Origin: Macrotis lagotis
Lineage: Eukaryota; Chordata; Mammalia; Peramelemorphia; Peramelidae
Assembly (NCBI RefSeq): GCF_037893015.1
Contig: NC_133665.1
Location: 197,196,714 to 197,260,713, forward strand
DNA: 64,000 nucleotides
Direction: 5' to 3'
Position 1 is the first letter of the stretch. Each line of letters opens with the position of its first letter. A program made the translations under genes and the position numbers. This document shows, piece by piece, positions 1 to 9,669 of this stretch. The notes under the pieces are model-generated. The model had not been told where the DNA came from. It did no database searches and worked only from the letters and a program-made list of their open reading frames with translations.

Positions 1-1035
1 AGTTATAAAAATAAATGTTAAAGCTTGTATTTATATATAACCAGTGAAAAAATAAAACAACAAAAAGGAAAGAAAAAATCCAAGCCTGCAAATTCCAGGA
101 GGGATAATGGCTATATTTAACAATTCCATTCAGAAACAAGAAGTCCTATAAGCCACCCAGAGAAAGACTTTCCAATACAATGGAAAGGATATTAGAATAA
201 TGAAAGACTATATTCCCAGAGCATTAGAAATGAGGAGGGGATGGAAGAATGAGACTGCACTGGAGTCCAGAATCAGCTCAGGATCTGCTCCTTGCAATAA
301 AAATGATTGACTAAATCCCAACTGTGAGAAGACTGAATTGATTGTATCATTTATTTAGGGACCCTATTTACAATTAACTGACTTGTATCTATCTGCACAA
401 GTCATAGTTCTATGAATCTGAATTTGGCTCAGGATTTAGGTGGTATGTAATGGGTTAAGTGTTAAAATCCTGCTCTCCTGCTAATCACTGTTCTACTCTT
501 GTCTCAGGAAATTAGCTCACCTTGGGAGATGCATGTGTCAGAAGAATTGTGATTTTCATATTGATCAATATGGTATGTGTAAAGAATTTACCAATAATTT
601 CTGGAGATTTTTTTCCTAGGAAACTCTGACTTGGGAATCAGAGAGAACAATGCAGCCGGGAGCCTTAATCCTGACAAGTTGAGTCAGTAAACTGTATAAC
701 CAGTCCCCAAGCAAAATAAAACACACCAAGACCAAACAATCATATTAACCCTAGGACAATATTGTGCTTCACTAGTGGGCTTGTCCTAAGAAAACCAAGA
801 AAGATTGGGAATCAACCTTTCCCCTCATGTATATGTAGTCATCAAAGTGGATTAATCCCAATTTGTAAATCTGCTCCTTGCAATAAAAATGATTGATTAA
901 ATCCCAACCTGAGAATGGCTTGGTAAAAATTCTCATGTGAACACAATGGAGATAAATCTGGGATCATTACACCCACCAAGACTTCTATCTTATAAGGATG
1001 TCTAGTTTGCTTAGACTCAGAAAAAAAGGTCATGT
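1..1035. other. AT-rich stretch, nothing recognised
   Basis: No gene or recognisable repeat family was identified here. The only structure seen is a short direct repeat of about 40 bases, once near 285-324 and again near 869-908, which includes an AATAAA-like string. Open frames in the stretch are short and have no family features. Confidence 0.4.
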
Positions 1036-1037
1036 GC

Positions 1038-1105
1038 TTGTTGTGTTATCATCTCCCTGATGTTGTGGTCATCTTCGAGAATGAAGGACAAACATTATTA
1101 CTATT
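1038..1105 (+). mobile_element. 3' tail of an RTE-type SINE
   Basis: The words GTGGTCATCTTCGAGAATG and AAGGACAAACATTATTACTA match the kind of tail seen on older marsupial SINEs mobilised by RTE LINEs. Only the tail is readable; the tRNA-like head is absent. The family name is uncertain. Confidence 0.45.
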
Positions 1106-1383
1106 ATCACTAATGTACAAAATTACTACTATCAATAAATTTTTTCTAATGCTACCAAAATAATGTTGTACTAATGCCAGGAGTGACATTTTACAACAAA
1201 CTAAACCAAAGCAGTTCTCCAAGATATCATTTATTAACAGAAACGGGCAGCCTGATAATAAAGGACAGGTCAAATGGCCCTCCCTCTAACAAAAAGACCC
1301 CTATTAAAGATGAAACTCATTTTTATAAGCAGAGAAAAAACAGAAATTCTCTCACTGGATGTTTGTCCAAATCTACTGTTGGC

Positions 1384-1411
1384 GGGGGGGGGGGGGGGGG
1401 GGGGGGGGGGG
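1384..1411. repeat. poly(G) run
   Basis: This is an uninterrupted G homopolymer of about 28 bases just after GGC. The predicted poly-glycine frame across it is a repeat artefact. Its exact length is likely to be unreliable in an assembly. Confidence 0.9.
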
Positions 1412-1925
1412 AGTTTTATGTAAAAGTTCCTCAATTTGTACTACCCACACCATCTCTTCCTGACTAACATGAGGAGAAACCTATCCATCTTATGATCAAT
1501 TACTCATTAGAAATTTCCTGTGCTTTGCCCAACTTGAGACTCCCTCCTGATATATCTTTTTTATTTGGCTGATACATTTTCAACCTTCAAAAACAAGATC
1601 TATCAACCAATGGGATCTTGCATTTTATTTTGTCTTTCTAGAAGTATCTAGGTATTAATCCTTGTATAGACAAGATTTTGGGGACCAGAGATCCATTTCA
1701 TTACAGGGGTCATGGACCCTTTAAAGTGCTACTGGTTAGAAGCTCTGCCTGGGTTTCTTTTATTGTAGGATGGACAATTCTGAATGCCATAAGAGACAAA
1801 GAGTGAATTTTTCCCCACTCTTTTCTCAGAGACAAAGAGAAAGCTTTTTCATTTGTCACAGAGAATATAGAATGATTCCTGAATAAAATCACTGAGTAAA
1901 ATCAAACATAAAACACAGAATATGA
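1412..1925. other. stretch without recognised features
   Basis: AT-rich DNA between the poly(G) run and an L1 fragment. No repeat family, splice-flanked exon or RNA gene was recognised. Confidence 0.35.
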
Positions 1926-1929
1926 AGAA

Positions 1930-2050
1930 TTAATCTCCCCTAAAAGAATTAATTCCCTCACTAATAAAATTTTGAAAGAGGTATTTTAGAAATCTAAATA
2001 AAACCACAACAAAATTCATTTGGAAAAACAAGATCTACAATATAAAGGTA
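1930..2050 (+). mobile_element. L1 ORF2 fragment (sense)
   Basis: Translation around 2009-2040 gives TTKFIWKNK, a well-known conserved stretch in the C-terminal part of L1 ORF2 proteins downstream of the reverse transcriptase. The preceding bases (AAAGAGGTATTTTAGAAATC) fit the same part of the ORF. Only about 120 bases are readable and there is no usable frame, so this is a dead 5'-truncated fragment. Confidence 0.6.
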
Positions 2051-2051
2051 A

Positions 2052-2468
2052 ATGGATACATTGGAAACCAAAAAAAAAAAAATTCAAGAAATGACAACTA
2101 AAACAGAAAGTTTTTTGACAGGGCTAAAGAAATTGAAATCTTTAGCTAATCCCATTACAAAGAGGGCAGAAAACTCAATCAGTAAAATTGCAAATGAGAA
2201 AGGTGAAATCACAAAAAAGGCAGAAGAAAAGAATAATCAGAATTTTATGCGGTTTTATGCTAAACCCAGAAAAGACTTGGATGTAAAAGAAGCAAAGGGA
2301 AAAATCTTCAGGTGTCAAGAAATTCCTAGAAGAATACTATCCCATTTGGGAGAGGTAAGAAAATATCCCACCAAGACTCAAACCAGGGAAAGTAAAAACA
2401 CAGAAAAACTCCAAGGCACCATCAAAGAATATTGCCCCCAAACTTTAAATCAGATCCTATCAAAATGA
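2052..2468 (+). other. 138-codon lysine-rich open frame, unrecognised
   Basis: An ATG-started frame with many Lys, Glu and Thr codons follows directly after an L1 ORF2 fragment and precedes an L1 ORF1-type region. The first third could form a helix. No domain or motif is recognised. The composition and L1-rich surroundings suggest repeat-derived sequence rather than a host gene, and there is no CpG island or splice-site evidence for it. Confidence 0.25.
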
Positions 2469-2489
2469 CTTTATATAAAGGATCCCTCT

Positions 2490-3165
2490 AAAGCCCTTCC
2501 ACATTCCCCTCCAAGCAACTAGGTCCAAGAGAGGGGGTAAGCAGGAGCAAGAGCAAGAGCAGGAGTAGGAATAGTAGTAGTAGTAGCAGTAGCAGCAGCA
2601 GCTTCAGCTTCAGGCTCCAAGCCTGGGGCAATCCACCATAGAGACTCCACTCTCCCACAAAAGGGTGACCCAGGGGCCCGCATACAGGATTTCTCCTCCA
2701 GACTCTGCCACCAGAAAGACTGTTACCACAGCAGCCCAGCAACAAATCCCACCCCTAGGAGGGTCCATAGCAGAGTCAGCACAGAGAGCAAGGGACAGTG
2801 CCAGACTTTCACATTAAAACACCAAGTGAAAAAAAAGGTAGAAAAAATTAGTAAAAAACAAACACAAAAGGGCTTGACTCTAGAAAGTTACCTTGGTGAT
2901 GGGAGGATGAACATCTAAGCTTAGAAGAGAACAATAGTGTCAAAATGGCTACATGTAAAGCAAAGACATGGGTAATTTGGTCTCAGGTTTGAAAATAATT
3001 CCTGAATAGGCTCAAAAAAATTTTAAAAAAGAAATTAGGAGAAGAAAAATAAGGAAAGAAAATGAGAACAATGCAAATGATCATGAAAAAAAGTCATGGC
3101 ATGGGAAAAGATATACAAAAATAGAACTCCCTAAAAAATAGAATTGGCATGATGGAGAAGTACAA
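2490..3165 (+). mobile_element. L1 or half-L1 5' region and start of ORF1 (sense)
   Basis: The segment carries the pattern seen at other ORF1 copies in this window: a run of GCTCAAAAAAATTTTAAAAA, then AATGAGAACAATGCAAATG, then CCTAAAAAATAGAATTGGCA. The last corresponds to a coiled-coil repeat of LINE-1 ORF1 proteins (compare 52.77-52.98 kb). A trinucleotide-rich patch (AGTAGTAGCAGTAGC) lies near 2570-2605. No intact frame remains. Confidence 0.5.
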
Positions 3166-3640
3166 GAATCTCTGGGACCATCCTCTCGGGCTAGGGAGAG
3201 AAGAGGATCCCAGAGGTCTTTTCTTTCTCTTCCTGGGCACCTCCCTCCTCCCTTTAACCCTAACAAGGCTCCCAACTCAATTGCCTAAATGGCTAGAGAT
3301 TTGTACAGAGTGGGGCCCCACAGTGTTCCAAAGGCTCAAGGCAGACTCCATCCCATAGAGGGAGGGGTCGGATTCAAGTTCTTTAGGGCCCTCACCACCC
3401 TGCCTCTCTGCCTCCTACTCCTTCCAAGAGACCCCATGTCATGGATCTACAAGGGAGGGGTGCCAGGGCAGATGGAGAATGGGGAGGGATCTAGGATGGA
3501 GCCTCCCAGGGGAAAGCAGAGAATGGGAGACAAAGCCTAGACTGGGATTTGGTCCCAAGAGATGGGGGTCTGAGAGGCAATACAGTCTAACCCAGCTCAT
3601 GGGCAGGGAGGTCAGGGACACTAAACAGGGATGTAAAAGT
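3166..3640. other. G-rich single-copy-looking stretch
   Basis: Moderately GC-rich DNA leading into the CpG island. No repeat family was recognised. Several overlapping open frames exist on both strands, as expected from the composition. It lies just beyond the stop codon of the candidate exon chain and could hold its 3' untranslated region, but no clear AATAAA signal was seen. Confidence 0.3.
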
Positions 3641-3649
3641 TCTAGGGGG

Positions 3650-3830
3650 TCACTGGGCCTGAGAAAACAGGTAGACTTCAGGATACATTCTTCCTAGGAA
3701 GCAGAGAAGACTCCTGGGACCCCAGGTAGGGAGCCAGGGCCTGGGATCTGATGGGAACCAGTCCAATAGCCCCAGAATTAATAAGGGGGGCTGGGCAGGA
3801 GCAATGGTTCTTGCATACACGAGGTGTAAT
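3650..3830 (-). CDS. putative last coding exon of unknown gene
   Basis: On the minus strand a good 3' splice site (pyrimidine-rich, ending CTGATCCTCCAG) lies just right of 3830. The frame inherited from the exon at 4066-4105 stays open for about 59 codons to a TGA at 3650-3652. The predicted protein is Pro- and Leu-rich and I recognise no domain. Support comes only from splice-like signals and phase, so it may be a chance chain or a non-coding RNA exon. RNA evidence would settle it. Confidence 0.22.
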
Positions 3831-4065
3831 CTGGAGGATCAGAAGTTAGAAGGGGATCAGGACTGAAGAGGGTGGGAGGAAATAGGCACCTGGGAAAGCT
3901 AAAAGCAGGACACCTGAGTTCCTATGAGCAAGGCCAGAAGTTTGAGGTAAATCAGGAAAGGTAGAACTCATGTCTGGAGTCTGGGAAAGAGACGGGGTGA
4001 GAAGCTGGTCCCGGATCCAGGCCTGGGAGGGAGAGGTGCTCCTGGAGGAGCCACAGGACACTCAC

Positions 4066-4105
4066 CGTGAGGTCGGGTGAGGAGGGGACCCAATAGCCCA
4101 GGAAG
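4066..4105 (-). CDS. putative 40 bp internal exon of unknown gene
   Basis: Read on the minus strand, it is bounded by a good acceptor (CTTGGCTTCTACCAG) and a strong donor (CG followed by GTGAGTG). It fits between the neighbouring exon-like pieces without breaking the reading frame. It is very short and unrecognised, so confidence rests on the two splice-like signals alone. Confidence 0.28.
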
Positions 4106-4162
4106 CTGGTAGAAGCCAAGAGTGGGTTTGGGGTGGGATGACGGTGCCTGGCTCAGACCTAC

Positions 4163-4210
4163 CTGCGGCCGGTATCCACACACTGGGCTTCCAGGAGGCA
4201 GTGATCTCAA
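4163..4210 (-). CDS. putative 48 bp internal exon of unknown gene
   Basis: On the minus strand a pyrimidine-rich stretch ending TTTGGAG precedes it and the donor GCAG/GTAGGTCTGAG follows. Two frames are open through it. If joined to the exon at 4363-4402 it reads VEITASWKPSVWIPAA; if joined directly to exon 1 it reads LRSLPPGSPVCGYRPQ. Neither is a sequence I recognise. Confidence 0.28.
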
Positions 4211-4362
4211 CTCCAAAGTAAGAAGGATGGATGCCGGCTGGGAGGGTCTCCAGTCCCAAGAACCCGGCCCTGCCCAGCCTTGAGGGCCCCAGGGTACTCC
4301 TTTCAATCCCTTCCAAGGGCAGGGCTTCAGGGCCCCGCCTGCCTCTCCTCCCCAAGTCCTAC

Positions 4363-4402
4363 CTCTCAGCTTCAGCGGGAGTGCTGCCATTTCCCTCCCC
4401 AG
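4363..4402 (-). CDS. putative 40 bp exon of unknown gene, MIR-derived acceptor
   Basis: On the minus strand a weak acceptor (CTCTGTAAAATAAG) precedes it and a donor (GAGAG/GTAGGAC) follows. It also holds an ATG in frame with the downstream pieces. The acceptor side looks like a MIR element (TTTACAGAGGAAAC on the plus strand), so the exon could be an exonised repeat or spurious. Confidence 0.2.
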
Positions 4403-4951
4403 CTTATTTTACAGAGGAAACGGAGTGGAAGTGACTTGTGCGGGGTCACCCCGCCTCAATTCCCCGGGCCCCCAGGCTCCCCAAGGGAAGCTTAACAAAG
4501 GCTAATCCCAAACGGGCCTCGGCAAGGTGGAGGCTCAGCCGGGGGCCGGGAGTGCTCGCGCCTCTCCCCCTTCTCAGCTTCGCGGTACCCGAGGGCCCCG
4601 GGCATCGGGAGGAGGCGGTGCCCCACACATCTGGGGGCCACTGAAGCCCCCTGGGGCCCGGCGGGGCCTGGGGTCCGGTGCTGCGTCACTAGGCCCGGCC
4701 GCGCTAAGCCAGGGATGACGCAGGAGGGGCCGGGGTCCAGCCCTGCCCGGGGCCCACCCCGCCTCTGCCTCTGCCCGCGGAGGGCACCCTGGCTGCCCGC
4801 ACCCGGTCGGGCCTGACAGGTGGGGCGCCCGGGCGCTGCCCGATGCCCCCGGGTCCCTGGGAAGGGGCGTCTCGGACCTCCCGTTATCCCAAGGAGAGCC
4901 TGGCCCCAGCGGGGGAGGGGGCCGCGGGGCCGGAGCGGGGGGCGCCCTTAC

Positions 4952-4978
4952 CTGCGCCGGGGGGCTGGCCGGGGCCAT
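4952..4978 (-). CDS. putative first coding exon (MAPASPPAQ) of unknown gene
   Basis: On the minus strand the context GAGACGATGGCC gives a strong Kozak start (A at -3, G at +4). Nine codons follow, ending CAG/GTAAGG, a near-consensus 5' splice site. The exon lies inside a CpG island, downstream of GC boxes, a CCAAT box and an ETS-like site. That is the expected layout for a 5' UTR, start codon and first intron. The 212-codon open frame running through it on this strand is inflated by GC content and reads into the intron. The gene is not recognised. Short N-terminal exons of this sort occur in many genes, including zinc-finger genes, but no KRAB exon was found to the left. Confidence 0.42.
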
Positions 4979-5242
4979 CGTCTCGGTGCGGGGAGGCCGG
5001 GTCCTGTGCAGGCGGCCTGGGGGCGAGCGGGGCCGGGGCCGGGGCGGCCTGGGAAGACGTGGGGCGCGGGAAGCCCGGCCCTGCGCAGGGGCCCCGGCCG
5101 CACCTCCCCTCCCCGGACCCAGAGGCGGGGCGGGGGGCTGCCGGGGGCGCCGGGAGCCTCGGGCTCGGGGAAACCTGGGGGGGCCGTCGAGGTCCGCTCG
5201 GGGCCCCAGCACTCAGCGACGCGGCAGCCACGGCGCGGGCTT

Positions 5243-5345
5243 CCGGAAGGAGGAGGAGCGTCCCCCTCCCAGCATTCCCGCTCGGGCCCGCCCACTGTGG
5301 GCGGGGCCTCCCGGCTCCACCCCCGGGCCCTTTCCTCCAATCCCG
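5243..5345 (-). promoter_or_regulatory. core-promoter-like cluster: ETS-like site, GC box, CCAAT
   Basis: GGCTTCCGGAAGG near 5240-5252 is an ETS-family site. GTGGGCGGGGCC near 5297-5308 is an Sp/KLF GC box, with a second GCCCGCCC-type site adjacent. CCAAT occurs near 5337. No TATA box is seen. The cluster is 260-360 bases upstream of the minus-strand ATG at 4978, which suits a TATA-less CpG promoter. The sites are near-palindromic or act in both orientations, so a divergent transcript is also possible. Confidence 0.45.
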
Positions 5346-5944
5346 CTCTGCGCGGGGCAAGCTCCGCCCTCCTCCCGCCAAAACCCCGGATTCTGCGAGG
5401 GGCCGAAACTCCTCCCCCACCAAACGGCCGCCACCCCCCCCAAAGCCGGTGGGGGAGGGGAGAGAAGAGGGCGAGGGGAGACCAGGCCCCTAACCCTGAA
5501 GGTCCAGTGGGCCCCCTCCGCTCCCCGGGCCCCGGGCGGAGGATGGCAGAGCGGCGAGGCCCAGGCAGCCCCTCCTGGGTTCCTGTCCCTAGCCAAGGCC
5601 TCCCGGGGTGAAGGAGTCACCCCCTCGGGCCGCCCCAGGGCTGGCCTAACAGAGGGGCCGGGCCTGCTTCGGCAGGAGGCCAGGGCCTCGGCGTCCTCAA
5701 GAGAGGGGTGAAGGCCGCGCTCCCCGGGGGCCCAGCGAGCCGGCCTGGACCCCGAGCCGCCCCCCGGGAAGGCCTGGTGGCCCGGAAGTGCCAGGCGGGC
5801 CGCGGGCCCTCAGCGATGGGCAGTGCCACCTCATGGGATGGGGGCAGCCCACGGAGCCCGCCCTGCCTGGCAGCACGGTTTTCTAACATCTCTGAAAAAC
5901 TTGTTCCCCGAGCCCCCCCACACCCTCTGCCACGCGATGCTTTT

Positions 5945-6360
5945 CCTTTCTTGGTCATTTTAGCCACGTGGTGTGAGGTAGACCCCCCATGTTGTGCCAG
6001 TAATGACTTGGAGCATTTTTTCACTAGATAATTTTAATTTCTTCATATGAAAAATGCTTGTTTAATGCTTTGACCATTTATGATTTGGAGAATGAATGGT
6101 ACTCTGACAAATTTGACTCTGCTTTCTATATATTCTAAAAATGAGTCCTTTCACGGAAGTACTATCTGAGAAAATGGTTTCCCAACTTTACACTTTCTTC
6201 CTGATCTTGGTCACATTGATTGTGTTTGTGAAAAACTTTTTAAGGCTACTTTCTTTTTTTAACCTTATTATTTTTCTCTGAATATGAACCCAGATCTTCC
6301 TTTACACTAAAGTAGCTATCAATGGTTGGGTTCTTTTTTTTCTTCCCCTACTTTCTTTTT
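5945..6360 (-). mobile_element. L1 ORF2 fragment
   Basis: On the minus strand this matches the C-terminal part of L1 ORF2 seen more fully at 44.63-44.95 kb, including the region around the conserved words KHMKKCSKSL. It is broken by stops and small indels. It abuts the CpG island directly, so the 135-codon minus-strand frame at 5617-6024 is part L1 and part GC-rich artefact. Confidence 0.65.
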
Positions 6361-6361
6361 T

Positions 6362-6511
6362 TCTTAGGATTTTTGCAAGGCAAATGAGGTTAAGTGGCTT
6401 GCCCAAGGCCACACAGCTAGGTAATTATTAAGTGTCTGAGGTCAAATTTGAACTCAGGTCCTCCTGACTCCAGGGCAGGTGCTCTATCCACTGTGTCACC
6501 TAGCTGTCTCT
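6362..6511 (-). mobile_element. marsupial tRNA-derived SINE
   Basis: Reverse-oriented full-length copy: T-rich stretch, then TTTTTGCAAGGCAAATGAGG, the A/B-box body with CACACAGCTAGGTAATTATT, ending near the head CACCTAGCTGTCTC. A few substitutions from the commonest sequence make it an older copy. Confidence 0.85.
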
Positions 6512-6514
6512 CAT

Positions 6515-7895
6515 TTTTATTTTTAATGTCTTTTTTTTTATCAGTTTAATATAATTATTATCAAGTTTAATCCTGAGTTGTGGGTAATGTTGCCCTAGGC
6601 CTCAGGTCCTTCTAACTGTTATCTGGATGCTCAGCCTTAGAGACCCCTCTCTTCATCCCCAAGTCCAGCCAAACTATCTTGACTGTGTTTTCTTAGTATT
6701 TAAATTGTTTTTTTTTTCTGTTTTACCTGGGAATCCTGAAATTTGGCTACAAAATTACTTGGGGCTTTTATTCTGGAATCTCTTTCCAGACGTAGTCAAT
6801 GAATTCTTTCAAAGTCTATTTTGTCTTCTCATTCTAGGTTATTAGGGTGGTCTTCTATGATAATTTCTTTTTATTGAGGCTTTCAGTTGGATAAATGATT
6901 AGTAAATTATCTCTTCTGGATCTTTTCCCCTGGTCAGTCATTTTTGCTAAGAGGAACTTTATATTTTCTTCTATTTTTTTCAGTTTTTTGGTTTTGTTTG
7001 ATGGAATCTTGGTGTCTCATAGAGTCATTAATTTCCATTTGTTCAAGTAAAAATTTTAGGATTTTATTTTCTTCAGTTAACATTTGTATTTCCTTTTCTA
7101 ATTGGTTAATTTTACTTTTCAATAAGTTGTTTTCCTTTTCCAGTTGGTCAGCTTTATTTGTAAAGGTCTTGATTTCTTCAGTCAATTTTTCATAATTTTC
7201 CTGCTTGGCTCTTCTTTTCTCCATTTTCCTTCTTTCTCTCTCTCTTCTTTGGTTTTTAAAATCCTTTTTGAGCTCTTCTAAGAGGTCTTTTGGGATTTGA
7301 GGTCAATTCATAAACTCCTATGAGGCTTCACATGTAAGTATTTTGTTGCCGCTTTCCTCTTCTGAGATGGTGTTTTTCACCCCATCAAAACAGTCACTGT
7401 CAGTGGTTAGTGTTCTTTTTGGGTTTTTGCTCATTTTGATAGCTGAACTCTGCTTCAGGGGCACAGGGAATACAATCCCACACTCTTTGTGCTAGAACCA
7501 GAATCTGGTCCCTGACTTATTACTTGCCTATGATGTTTTCTATGCTGTGGTTTGTTTCCTCCTTTAGAGTGCCCCAACTTAGGGTTTGAACTTTGTCTTC
7601 CTACCTAGGGTTGGGACTCTTACTGCTGGCCTGCATAGTCTTGACTAGCTGCACAGTGGTTAAGAGCCTCCTGCTGCCTTTTTAGTGTTCTTACAAACGC
7701 CAGGCTATACTCACCTTTTATCAGGTGAGACAGACCTTTGCCTTAAGTTCCTTCACAATATCTTGAGAACTTGTTTTACTTTTTTTTTTTTTTTTTTTTT
7801 TTGCGTAATGGTCTATGTAGAGGCTTCACCTAAAATTTTTTTGGGTAAAGGTCCAGGAGCTTCCCAGCTTCAGCCACCGTCTTGGCTCATCCCTG
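6515..7895 (-). mobile_element. L1-type element, 5' UTR plus ORF1 N-terminal half
   Basis: The right end (minus-strand start) reads GAGCCAAGACGGTGGCTGAAG, resembling the usual first bases of L1 5' UTRs. A 96-codon minus-strand frame at 6934-7224 encodes a coiled coil with heptads such as LTEEIKTFTNKADQLEKENN, typical of L1 ORF1 trimerisation domains. The C-terminal RNA-binding part is poorly preserved. It is probably a half-L1 or L1 copy truncated at its 3' side by the SINE region at 6.4-6.5 kb. Confidence 0.6.
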
Positions 7896-8228
7896 GAAGT
7901 TCAAGGAAATTTCTTGAGGCCAAGTCTGCTTTCCATAGGGCCTACTTTTTGTTGATTCACACATATTGACATATCTACTTTTGAGGCAATAGGTTTTACA
8001 AAGATTGTTTATTAAATTCTCTGCCAGTCAAGACTCAACTAGGGGTCCACTCCCTGAGCCCTTGTAAGTTTTCCATTCAATAGAACCTAGTTTAGAGGAA
8101 CTGAAAGCCAAGTGACTGATTTCTAAATACAGAATACAGGCTGCTTAAGAATTCTATCTCTGAAAATTCCTTGCATCCTTATATGAATCCCCTGAATGGT
8201 TTCTGGAGTCAGCATGACCTGTACATCT
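7896..8228. other. flank of provirus, nothing recognised
   Basis: About 330 bases between an L1 5' end and the 5' LTR of the provirus. No repeat or gene was identified. Confidence 0.35.
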
Positions 8229-8723
8229 TGATGTGAGGAATGTGGGGTGTTATTGGTCTTCATAGGGGAGGCTGCCTAAGAAATACATTACAAAAGGGGA
8301 ATAACCCCAGCTAATCACAAAATTAGGAGAGATCTTCTAATCTCATCCAAAAACTGATGGCCCCAAGATTAGGAAGAACCGGTCCCCAACCAGCCAATGT
8401 TGACCCAGAGATTCTGACCTAACACAACTGAGTTTGCACAATTAGGTTCATGAATATTACTCCACACACCCCCTGTGACAATTGGAGTTTATCAAGGGGG
8501 TATCATATTAGAGACATGGTATGGAATGGTTGGACTTCTTAGACTATCACTCAAAAGATGAGAGCCTATGAAAATTCAGGTGGGAGGGGAGTTTCCACAA
8601 TTGTATAATACTAGACATTACTGTATCTTGGTGTGCCTTACATTAGAGGGCATCTGTGTCTTGCAAGATCCATGAATTAAAAAGTTCAATTCTTTTCTCA
8701 CTCCAGCAGATTTATCTGATAAA
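8229..8723 (+). repeat. 5' LTR of ERV-A
   Basis: Begins TGATGTGAGGAATGTGGGG and aligns with the 3' LTR from 19373 and with the reverse-oriented solo LTR at 33.5-34.0 kb. Shared landmarks are GGCTGCCTAAGAAATA, TGAGAGCCTATGAAAATTCA, an ATTAAA-type poly(A) signal and CTCACTCCAGCAGATTTAT near the end. The right edge is set by the primer site. Confidence 0.85.
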
Positions 8724-8725
8724 TT

Positions 8726-8744
8726 TGAGGACTGCATCTGAGAT
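8726..8744 (+). other. primer binding site, tRNA-Pro-like, degenerate
   Basis: TGAGGACTGCATCTGAGAT directly after the LTR aligns, with substitutions and one inserted base, to the tRNA-Pro primer site typical of gammaretroviruses. Position and the adjoining T-rich LTR end support the call. Confidence 0.55.
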
Positions 8745-9129
8745 CTACAGAACCATAGGGGAAATCCCAGGAGAGACTGAAGAAGGAACGTTCACAGCTT
8801 GATTTCCAGTAGATCTCCATTTGTTTTCTGGGGTTCCCTCCAGGGGATCTATGAATAGACCTGGAACCCTGCTATTGACCAGGGGGAGTGATGGAACATT
8901 TCAGGGATCAATTGTGGAATCGATCCAGAAAGGTAGGAAAAACTGTAGTTCTACCTTTTAGGGATTAGAAGTCCTTATTCTAGATAACCTCAAGGTAGGG
9001 AAGACCCTGGATGGGAGACTGGAGATTGAAAGAGGTGACTGGGGTGGGGGGGGACACCCTCTCTTGGATACCACAAAAAAATCCATTGGAAGAAAATTAA
9101 TTCTCTTGGATAGGAAAGATGCTATCTGG

Positions 9130-9512
9130 GAGAAGGAAAGTGTAAATTAATTAAATACTACTGTTTTGAATGGCCCAAATCCCTCATTCAGGGACAGTTG
9201 GTGTGGTGGCCAAGATTCAGATCTGATGAGGATCAAGTATGCCAAATTTTGAATGTTTTTTGTGAATATCAAGAAACCTCTAAACAAGAGGAGATAGAAT
9301 ATGCAGCATGCCAGAAAATTGGGGATACCAAATTATTTTTTAATAAGTCAGAAAGGGACAAGAAACATAAATGTAATACCCTGTATTGGGGGAGTATTGC
9401 CCCTATAGGGCAATATATAGGAGCAGTATTGTCCCACCTCATCCCTGATCCCCAGTCCACTCTAAGTCCTCAAACTGCTCCTAGAGAGGAGGAAACTGAT
9501 GATAAAACCTAA
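9130..9512 (+). pseudogene. ERV-A gag, matrix-like part
   Basis: A 104-codon open piece from 9198 preceded by in-frame coding-like sequence from about 9130. It has Trp-rich WWPRF and a Cys-containing helix, consistent with the N-terminal gag domain from its position after the leader. The frame stops at 9510, so no full gag is made. Domain assignment is from position and general character rather than a diagnostic motif. Confidence 0.5.
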
Positions 9513-9669
9513 GATAAAGGGGAGAGGACATAGAAGAAAAATAAACATTTTCTAGATTAAGGAAGGAGCTGGAGCAATGTAAAAGGGACATAGAGAACCT
9601 CCCCCTTCTAAACTAATCAAACATCTTTGTGAATTCCCCTTTAAATACATCAAAAGTCAGGGCATTAAG

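Larger units (their letters stand above)
4300..5850. promoter_or_regulatory. CpG island, probable promoter region
   Basis: About 1.5 kb of very GC-rich DNA with dense CpG, sharply different from the AT-rich surroundings. CpG density falls off near 4300 and 5900. In marsupial DNA, where most CpGs decay, this usually marks a germline-unmethylated promoter. No recognised transposable element occupies most of it. The large overlapping open frames on both strands are composition artefacts. Confidence 0.8.

Noticed and set aside
1174..1467. Frame with poly-glycine
   Set aside because: Produced by the G homopolymer; no other coding character.
2488..2745. Leu-rich minus-strand frame resembling a membrane segment
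   Set aside because: Arises from AGC/AGT trinucleotide repeats read in reverse inside an L1-like region.
4574..5711. Long overlapping open frames on both strands (up to 263 codons)
   Set aside because: GC-rich DNA has few stop codons. The frames are Pro/Gly/Arg-rich, overlap one another and show no domain; only the nine-codon exon with a donor site was kept.
6934..7224. Coiled-coil frame considered as a host gene
   Set aside because: Heptad pattern, strand and neighbouring L1-like 5' end identify LINE ORF1.
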